Shown here: positions 5,831 to 10,754 of the stretch, in pieces | How the letters are laid out: every line of letters begins with the position of its first letter | How positions within the stretch are numbered: position 1 is the stretch's first letter | Source: Maribacter sp. | GTDB lineage: Bacteria > Bacteroidota > Bacteroidia > Flavobacteriales > Flavobacteriaceae | Length of the DNA stretch: 10,754 bases | Assembly (NCBI GenBank): GCA_003232155.1 | Contig: QILY01000297.1 | Location: forward strand, 1 to 10,754 | Direction: 5' to 3' | Notes under the pieces: model-generated | The model's input: the letters and a program-made list of their open reading frames with translations, nothing else | Told to the model about the DNA's origin: nothing | Database searches by the model: none | Made by a program: the position numbers and the translations under genes

Positions 5831-7159
5831 ATGAAAATGAAACAAAAATTACTTTTAACAGTACCCATTCTTTTTTTAGGAGTGGTACTGATCGCTCAAG
5901 AAGTGGCCTATGAGGAATACGATTTAGGTAACGGACTTCATGTTATATTGCATCAAGACAATACCGCTCCCGTGGTGACCACTTCAGTAATGTATCATGT
6001 TGGTGGCAAAGACCGCACAGAAGGTCGTACAGGATTTGCTCATTTTTTTGAACATTTATTGTTCGAGGGAACAAAAAATATAGAAAGAGGCAAATGGTTC
6101 GAAATTGTTGCTTCTAACGGAGGGCAAAACAATGCCAATACTTCGCAAGATAGAACCTATTACTATGAAGTTTTTCCATCTAACAACCTAAAATTGGGCT
6201 TATGGATGGAATCTGAGCGTATGTTACACCCAGTAATTGACCAAAAAGGTATTGATACCCAACAAGAGGTTGTAAAAGAAGAAAAGAGATTACGTTATGA
6301 TAATTCACCTTACGGACAATTATTACCTGTATTGGGAAAAAATCTTTTTAAAGTACATCCATATAAAGATCCTAATATTGGGTATATGAAAGATTTGGAT
6401 GCTGCTACCTTAGAGGATGTTATCGCATATAACAAAAAATACTATGTACCTAACAATGCTGTTCTGGTTGTAGCTGGTGACTTAGATATAGCGCAGACAA
6501 AACAGTGGGTTACTGAGTATTTTTCGACTATTCCTAGAGGGGAAGATGTGGTTCGAAATTACCCTAAAGAAGAGCCAATTACTGAAGAGATAAATGTAAA
6601 GACTTATGATAATAATATTCAGATTCCTGCAATTGGTCTAGCCTATAGAACTCCTGGTTTTGCAGAACGTGATGCTTATGTACTTGATATGATATCTACT
6701 TATTTAAGCGATGGCAAAAGTTCTAAGCTATACAAAAAAATGGTAGACGAGCAAAAACAAGCTTTACAAGTGGGCGCCTTTAATATTGGGCAAGAGGATT
6801 ACGGTATGTATTTGGTGTTCGCACTTCCGGTTGGAGAAACTGGGCTTGATGTTTTAATAACCGAAATGGAAGAAGAGGTAGCCAAAGTTAGAGAGGGACT
6901 GATCTCTGAAAATGATTATCAAAAACTTCAAAACAAATTCGAAAATCAATTTGTAAACTCCAACTCAAGCGTAGAGGGTATTGCTAATTCACTTGCAAGG
7001 TATTATATGCTTTATGGAGATACATCATTGGTCAACAAAGAAATCGATATTTATCGTTCTATAACACGTGAAGAAATCAAAGAAGTAGCGAATAAACATT
7101 TAAAGCCCAACCAAAGGGTAATCATAAATTATTTACCGGGAGAAAGCACCGCAAACTAA
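5831..7159 (+). CDS. M16 family zinc metallopeptidase, catalytic subunit (exported)
   Basis: The 442-residue protein starts with a signal peptide (basic MKMKQK, hydrophobic 7-21, likely cleavage after IAQ near 23), so it acts in the periplasm or on the outer membrane side. The inverted zinc motif HxxEH is intact at His71-Phe-Phe-Glu74-His75, and the third ligand is Glu151 in EVVKEE (146-151), 76 residues after His75 as in mitochondrial processing peptidase beta. The length fits the two-domain M16B type, an active half that works with a separate partner. The partner is the next gene, 11 bases downstream, which has lost the zinc site. Together they probably degrade peptides or process exported proteins; the substrate is unknown. 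The second Met at codon 3 is an alternative start. PqqF-like and MPP-like names are common for such proteins, but there are no pqq genes here. Confidence 0.93.
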   Translation: MKMKQKLLLTVPILFLGVVLIAQEVAYEEYDLGNGLHVILHQDNTAPVVTTSVMYHVGGKDRTEGRTGFAHFFEHLLFEGTKNIERGKWFEIVASNGGQNNANTSQDRTYYYEVFPSNNLKLGLWMESERMLHPVIDQKGIDTQQEVVKEEKRLRYDNSPYGQLLPVLGKNLFKVHPYKDPNIGYMKDLDAATLEDVIAYNKKYYVPNNAVLVVAGDLDIAQTKQWVTEYFSTIPRGEDVVRNYPKEEPITEEINVKTYDNNIQIPAIGLAYRTPGFAERDAYVLDMISTYLSDGKSSKLYKKMVDEQKQALQVGAFNIGQEDYGMYLVFALPVGETGLDVLITEMEEEVAKVREGLISENDYQKLQNKFENQFVNSNSSVEGIANSLARYYMLYGDTSLVNKEIDIYRSITREEIKEVANKHLKPNQRVIINYLPGESTAN

Positions 7160-7170
7160 GAGATACAATT

Positions 7171-9240
7171 ATGAAAAGAATATATATAACAATAGTTTTA
7201 GCCCTTACGGCGATTACTGTTCAAGCACAGGTAGATAGGAGTATTATGCCCAAATCTGGGCCATCGCCAGAAATAAACTTAAAAGAAGCTGAACGTTTTG
7301 AACTAAAGAACGGACTTAAAGTATTGATTGTTGAAAATCATAAACTACCAAGGGTATCAATTCAATTGCGTATTGACAATCCGCCTATATTAGAAGGTGA
7401 TAAAGCTGGTGTTTCTGGTCTTACTGCCAGTCTTTTAGGCAATGGTTCAAAATCTATATCTAAAGATGATTTTAATGAAGAAATAGATTTTTTAGGGGCT
7501 AGAATGAATTTTGGGTCTCAGAGCGCTTTTGCATCTTCTTTATCAAAATATTTTTCGCGAATATTGGAATTAATGGCTGATGCCGCTATTAATCCTAACT
7601 TTACCCAAGAAGAATTTGATAAGGAAAAGGCCAAAATGATTACAGGTCTAAAATCTCAAGAAAAAGATGTTTCTGCCATATCTAATAGGGCCCAAATGGC
7701 TTTAGCTTATGGTACAGATCATCCTTATGGTGAATTCACCACTGAAAAAAGCGTAAACAATGTAACTCTTGCCGATGTCAAAAAGTTTTATAGAAACTAT
7801 TTTGTGCCCGCCAATGCCTATATCATTGTGATCGGTGATGTTAATTTTAAAGAGGCACAAAAATTGGTGAAGAAAAACTTCACCCCATGGACTAAAGCAA
7901 CACCACCTTCTTTTTCTTATTCAGAGCCTACCGATGTTCAGTATACACAGATCAGTTTTGTTGATGTGCCCAATGCCGTTCAATCAGAGATTACAGTTCA
8001 AAATCTGGTCAATCTAAAAATGAAAGATCCAGATTATCTTTCTGCTTTGGTTGCCAACCAAATTTTAGGAGGGGGCGGAGAAGGCCGTTTGTTCCTTAAT
8101 TTAAGAGAGGATAAAGGATATACCTACGGTTCATATTCAAGAATAGGTGATGACAAATATGCGCCTTCACGTTTCAGCGCAACAGCACAGGTCAGAAACG
8201 CTGTCACCGATAGCTCAGTTGTAGAAATTCTTAAAGAAGTAGACCGGATTATAAAAGAACCGGTCTCTGCTGAAGAACTAAAAAACACGAAAGCTAAATA
8301 TGTAGGTCGTTTTGTTCTTGCACTAGAAAGACCTGAGACTATTGCCCGGTATGCTTTGAATATAGAAACCGAAGGGTTACCTAAAGATTTCTACAAAAAT
8401 TATTTGGAGCGTATAAACGCCATAACAATAGAAGATGTACAAAAAGCTTCACAAAAATATTTCAACTCAAGTAACACCCGTATAGTAGTTACTGGCAAAG
8501 GAAGTGAAGTTTTAGAGAATTTAGAAAAGGTGTCTTTTAATGGAGAAACAATTCCTGTAAAATACTTTGACAAATATGCTGCATCAGTAGAAAAGCCTAA
8601 TTATCAGGCTGCTATTCCAGATGGTACTACTGTTAATACTATCCTAGAAAAATATATTGAAGTTATAGGGGGAAAGGAAAAGTTAAATGCTGTTGCATCT
8701 TATTTATTACTTGCCGAAGCTGAAATTCAAGGCATGAAACTTGAGCTTGATATGAAGAAGACCTCAAAAAATCAGTTCATGCAGAATATAAAAGTTGGTG
8801 GAAATTCAATGCAAAAACAGGTATTGGACGGTGATAAAGGCTATGCGATAGCTCAAGGGCAACGCAAAGAGTTATCAGCTGATGAAATCGCCAAGGTAAA
8901 AGAAGAGTCCTATCCTTTTCCAGAACTAAACTATTTGAACAGTGACGTAAGTTTAGAGGGCATAGAAGATGTAGATGGAAAAAAAGCATATAAACTTAAA
9001 ATAAATGATAATAAAGCTTTTTTTTATGATATCGAAACCGGACTTAAGTTACAAGAAGTACAAACCCAAGAAGTACAGGGGCAACAAATAAGTAGCTCTA
9101 TTATATATGGTGATTACAAAGAAGTATCCGGCATCATGTTTCCATTTGCGCTAACGCAGACTGTAGGGCCTCAAACATTCAATTTCATAGTCAAGGAAAT
9201 CAAAGTAAACGAAGGAGTATCCGATGCTGATTTTGAATAA
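7171..9240 (+). CDS. M16 family protein, non-catalytic subunit with C-terminal extra domain (exported)
   Basis: The 689-residue protein has a signal peptide (MKRIYITIVLALTAITVQAQ, likely cut after AQAQ-like VQA/Q near 19-20). Residues about 35-465 are two M16 half-domains. Aligned with the upstream gene at AGVSGLTASLLGNGS (79-93), the zinc motif is Gly83, Ala86 and Ser87 in place of His, Glu and His, so it cannot bind the catalytic zinc. LREDKGYTYGSY (311-322) keeps the Arg and Tyr residues typical of non-catalytic M16B partners, which help hold substrate in the active half. Residues about 485-689 are an added domain starting EKYIEVIGGKEKL; its alternating beta pattern suggests a LolA/LppX-like lipid-carrier fold, a tentative reading. 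The gene is translationally close (11 bases) to the active subunit gene and shares its operon. Confidence 0.92.
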   Translation: MKRIYITIVLALTAITVQAQVDRSIMPKSGPSPEINLKEAERFELKNGLKVLIVENHKLPRVSIQLRIDNPPILEGDKAGVSGLTASLLGNGSKSISKDDFNEEIDFLGARMNFGSQSAFASSLSKYFSRILELMADAAINPNFTQEEFDKEKAKMITGLKSQEKDVSAISNRAQMALAYGTDHPYGEFTTEKSVNNVTLADVKKFYRNYFVPANAYIIVIGDVNFKEAQKLVKKNFTPWTKATPPSFSYSEPTDVQYTQISFVDVPNAVQSEITVQNLVNLKMKDPDYLSALVANQILGGGGEGRLFLNLREDKGYTYGSYSRIGDDKYAPSRFSATAQVRNAVTDSSVVEILKEVDRIIKEPVSAEELKNTKAKYVGRFVLALERPETIARYALNIETEGLPKDFYKNYLERINAITIEDVQKASQKYFNSSNTRIVVTGKGSEVLENLEKVSFNGETIPVKYFDKYAASVEKPNYQAAIPDGTTVNTILEKYIEVIGGKEKLNAVASYLLLAEAEIQGMKLELDMKKTSKNQFMQNIKVGGNSMQKQVLDGDKGYAIAQGQRKELSADEIAKVKEESYPFPELNYLNSDVSLEGIEDVDGKKAYKLKINDNKAFFYDIETGLKLQEVQTQEVQGQQISSSIIYGDYKEVSGIMFPFALTQTVGPQTFNFIVKEIKVNEGVSDADFE

Positions 9241-9259
9241 TATTTTTATTGAAGCAATT

Positions 9260-9292
9260 TATAAAAGACCCGCTAAAAGCGGGTCTTTTATA
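9260..9292 (+). terminator. Strong intrinsic terminator of the M16 operon
   Basis: TATAAAAGACCCGC (9260-9273) pairs perfectly with GCGGGTCTTTTATA (9279-9292) around the loop TAAAA, and TTTTAG follows. The 14-pair stem starts 20 bases after the stop of the second M16 gene. On the reverse strand it is less terminator-like because no long T-run follows the arm. Confidence 0.93.
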
Positions 9293-9390
9293 TTTTAGGA
9301 AGAAGCATGTTCTATTTCTTCTTTTTATTTGCAAACTACAAACGGATTGGGTACAAACTAAGACACAAAAACAATTATAATATGTTTTTA

Positions 9391-9410
9391 AAAAGGAAAG
9401 TAATCCTTCT
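9391..9410 (-). terminator. Possible weak terminator of the Rieske-like lipoprotein gene
   Basis: On the reverse strand AGAAGGA pairs with TCCTTTT (one G-U pair) around a six-base loop, followed by TTTAAAAA, seven bases after the stop of the lipoprotein gene. Position favours a terminator, but the stem is short. Confidence 0.4.
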
Positions 9411-9416
9411 AGATTT

Positions 9417-9854
9417 CTAATTCGAAATCACAACCACATTACCACTAGAAGAGGTATTGTATTCTAGCATATCATAAAAGCGATTACCATCATCAGGGCG
9501 GTTCAATTGCTGACCCGTAAAAAGGCTGTATTCATAGTCCTCGCATGCGCAGGTGGCTACTTGTCCGCTAAAGGTCATAGTAGAACAATCATTAGGTGCA
9601 TGATTAGGGCAACTAGCTTCGAAGGCCCTAAACCGGCTAAAGCCTGAATTGATGACAAAAACACCACGTGTACCTACTTCGGCACTATTAATATATATAA
9701 CGTTGCCCGTATTGGTTAGCGGACTATAAAGCGGCAAATTCAAATTGATGTCAAAACGAAAGCCTACTTCTTGTAAAAACGGGTTTCGATTGGTTCTATC
9801 ATTATCACATGATAGTATAAGTACTAGTAGAAGTATGCCCCAAAAACGTGTCAT
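9417..9854 (-). CDS. Lipoprotein with a degenerate Rieske-like domain
   Basis: Starting at the ATG at 9852-9854 the product has 145 residues and begins MTRFWGILLLVLILSC, a lipoprotein signal peptide with lipobox LILSC and lipidated Cys16. An upstream in-frame ATG at 9896 would add 14 residues before the basic-hydrophobic segment and is less likely. The mature part begins with an Asn/Asp-rich stretch, then beta-rich sequence. The pattern FEASCPNHAPNDCSTM (79-93) and ATCACEDYEYSLFTGQ (100-115) resembles the two cluster-binding loops of Rieske [2Fe-2S] domains, including the aromatic-Ser-LFTGQ strand after the second loop. The ligands are not canonical: CxH is replaced by Cys82-Pro-Asn-His85, and CxxH by Cys102-Ala-Cys104, with an extra Cys90. 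Cluster binding is therefore uncertain; disulfides are possible in the exported protein. It is divergent from greA. The Rieske relation is an inference from the motif layout. Confidence 0.75.
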   Translation of the reverse strand: MTRFWGILLLVLILSCDNDRTNRNPFLQEVGFRFDINLNLPLYSPLTNTGNVIYINSAEVGTRGVFVINSGFSRFRAFEASCPNHAPNDCSTMTFSGQVATCACEDYEYSLFTGQQLNRPDDGNRFYDMLEYNTSSSGNVVVISN

Positions 9855-9904
9855 ATAGCGGTGTATATTTAAGATAACTCGAACAAAATTGAACAAAAAA
9901 AATG

Positions 9905-9912
9905 TATATTTG
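9905..9912 (+). promoter_or_regulatory. Candidate -7 box of the greA promoter
   Basis: TATATTTG matches TAnnTTTG exactly, 100 bases before the greA ATG. The nearest TTG (9889-9891) is only 13 bases upstream, too short for a normal -33 element, so the -7 box stands alone. A start here would give a leader of roughly 95 bases containing the hairpin at 9917-9965. Confidence 0.5.
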
Positions 9913-9916
9913 TGTT

Positions 9917-9965
9917 AAATCCTCACTAAAAAACCTGTTTTAAGCAGTGTTAAAATTGAGGATTT
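9917..9965 (+). promoter_or_regulatory. Structured leader hairpin upstream of greA
   Basis: AAATCCTCA (9917-9925) pairs perfectly with TGAGGATTT (9957-9965). The 31-base interior can form a second stem, AACCTG with CAG(T)GTT, and CACT (9924-9927) can alternatively pair with AGTG (9946-9949). The whole lies between the candidate promoter and the greA start. It could be a regulatory leader or early terminator; no T-run longer than four follows, so regulation is only suggested. Confidence 0.45.
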
Positions 9966-10012
9966 TCTTATTGAACTCGTTTATACGACTTCATCTATTA
10001 AACGTAAAAATT

Positions 10013-10489
10013 ATGAGTAAGGTATCTTATTATTCAGCAGAAGGATTAAAAAACCTGAGAGAGGAGCTAGACCAACTAAGGGATGTTGAGCGGTCTAAGG
10101 CATCACAAGACATAGCTGAGGCACGTGATAAAGGTGATTTATCAGAAAATGCCGAATATGACGCAGCTAAAGAAGCACAAGGTCTTTTAGAGATGAGAAT
10201 CTCAAAAATGGAAGAAACATTAGCTAATGCTCGATTGATCGATGAGTCACAGTTAGATAATTCTAAGGTTTTGGTATTATCTACCGTAAAGTTGAAAAAC
10301 CAAACTAACGGCATGGAAATGAAATATACCTTGGTAGCAGAAAGTGAAGCGGATTTAAAAACGGGGAAAATATCGGTAAGCTCTCCTATCGGCAGAGGTT
10401 TGTTGGGTAAAGAAGTTGGTGATGTGGCTGAAATTACTGTGCCCAACGGTACTTTGAAGTTCGATATTTTAGAGATCACCAGAGAATAA
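10013..10489 (+). CDS. greA: Transcription elongation factor GreA
   Basis: GreA enters the secondary channel of RNA polymerase and stimulates cleavage of backtracked transcripts, rescuing stalled complexes. From the ATG at 10013 the protein has 158 residues, the usual length. Residues 1-75 are the N-terminal coiled coil with the tip signature EARDKGDLSENAEYDAAKEAQG (about 36-57), whose Asp and Glu coordinate the catalytic Mg2+. Residues about 80-158 are the FKBP-like C-terminal domain with SPIGRGLLGKEVGD. The frame stays open 22 codons further upstream (to 9947), but that part is hydrophobic, unlike GreA, and lies in the leader hairpin, so MSKVSYYSAEGL is taken as the start. A HIT-family gene follows after 8 bases, probably in the same operon. 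Confidence 0.97.
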   Translation: MSKVSYYSAEGLKNLREELDQLRDVERSKASQDIAEARDKGDLSENAEYDAAKEAQGLLEMRISKMEETLANARLIDESQLDNSKVLVLSTVKLKNQTNGMEMKYTLVAESEADLKTGKISVSSPIGRGLLGKEVGDVAEITVPNGTLKFDILEITRE

Positions 10490-10497
10490 AACCTACC

Positions 10498-10754
10498 ATG
10501 CCAACTATATTCACCAAAATCATAAACGGAGAAATACCATGCTACAAAATAGCCGAAGATGAAAATTTCTTCGCCTTTTTAGATATTAACCCCAATGCCG
10601 AAGGTCATACGCTTTGTATCCCTAAAAAAGAAGTGGATAAAATCATGGATCTAGATGAAGACACTTACATGGGTCTAATGGCTTTTTCAAGAAAAGTAGG
10701 GAAGGCTATTGAAGCTGCCTTAGATTGCAAACGGGTAGGTATTACGGTTATTGG
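10498..10754 (+). CDS. HIT family protein (3' end cut by window)
   Basis: The first 85 codons of a histidine-triad protein are present; the gene runs off the window. The start MPTIFTKIINGEIPCYKIAED, followed by FFAFLDINPNAEGHTLCIPKKEVDKIMDL, is the characteristic N-terminal half of Hint-type HIT proteins, which are small cytoplasmic nucleotide phosphoramidases or hydrolases that bind purine nucleotides. Asp29 and the GHTL-IPK strand match nucleotide-binding positions of the family. The catalytic HxHxH motif lies further downstream and cannot be checked. The 8-base gap after greA points to a shared transcript. Confidence 0.93.
   Translation, partial: MPTIFTKIINGEIPCYKIAEDENFFAFLDINPNAEGHTLCIPKKEVDKIMDLDEDTYMGLMAFSRKVGKAIEAALDCKRVGITVI

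Noticed and set aside
8777..8989. Reverse-strand 70-codon frame inside the second M16 gene
   Set aside because: It is antisense to a continuous coding region with no sign of its own start context.
9855..9896. 14-codon N-terminal extension of the lipoprotein
   Set aside because: The lipoprotein signal peptide reads correctly from the ATG at 9854, and an extra segment before it would be unusual.
9947..10012. 22-codon N-terminal extension of greA
   Set aside because: GreA proteins begin at the coiled coil, the standard length is reached from 10013, and the extension overlaps the leader hairpin.
10030..10479. 149-codon reverse-strand open frame opposite greA
   Set aside because: It is fully antisense to greA, Ser/Ala-rich and has no recognisable motif.
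1..10754. CRISPR array, defence island, prophage or complete insertion sequence
   Set aside because: No regularly spaced repeats, transposase, integrase, phage or nuclease-defence genes are seen; almost all coding sequence belongs to housekeeping or envelope families.

Overview
The window looks like ordinary core chromosome of a marine-type Flavobacteriaceae bacterium (Bacteroidota). Supporting signs are the low GC content, A-rich gene starts without clear Shine-Dalgarno sites, several TAnnTTTG -7 promoter boxes, a DUF4199 membrane protein and a flavobacterial-style L21 with a C-terminal extension. The genus cannot be fixed from the sequence alone. I see no tRNA, rRNA, insertion sequence with a transposase, CRISPR array or prophage gene.

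Left part (1-3990): the 3'-truncated reverse-strand gene of a 4'-phosphopantetheinyl transferase is divergent from ahcY (S-adenosylhomocysteine hydrolase). ahcY is followed by an AT-rich hairpin, a 308-base gap without a convincing gene, a 73-residue charged helical protein of unknown function, and a stand-alone extended-SDR reductase of the thioester-reductase type. A strong hairpin at 3939-3968 lies between that gene and the convergent ribosomal operon and can serve both.

Middle (3992-5556, reverse strand): rplU and rpmA form a two-gene ribosomal operon with a well-formed promoter just beyond the stop codon of an upstream DUF4199 membrane protein gene. L21 is more than twice its usual length because it carries a Lys/Ala/Pro-rich linker and a helix-hairpin-helix domain. 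An 18-bp-stem palindrome sits directly upstream of the DUF4199 gene.

Right part (5831-9292): two exported M16-family proteins are encoded 11 bases apart. The first has a complete HxxEH...E zinc site. The second has lost all three residues of the HxxEH site and has gained a C-terminal domain of about 200 residues. They probably form a catalytic/non-catalytic periplasmic protease pair. A textbook terminator closes the operon.

End (9417-10754): a reverse-strand lipoprotein with a degenerate Rieske-like cysteine pattern is divergent from greA (transcript cleavage factor). greA is followed after 8 bases by a HIT-family gene that runs off the window.

Nothing here amounts to a new multi-gene system. 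The items most worth a second look are the L21-HhH fusion, the altered Rieske-like lipoprotein, the extra domain on the inactive M16 subunit, the long palindrome at 5574-5616 and the structured greA leader.
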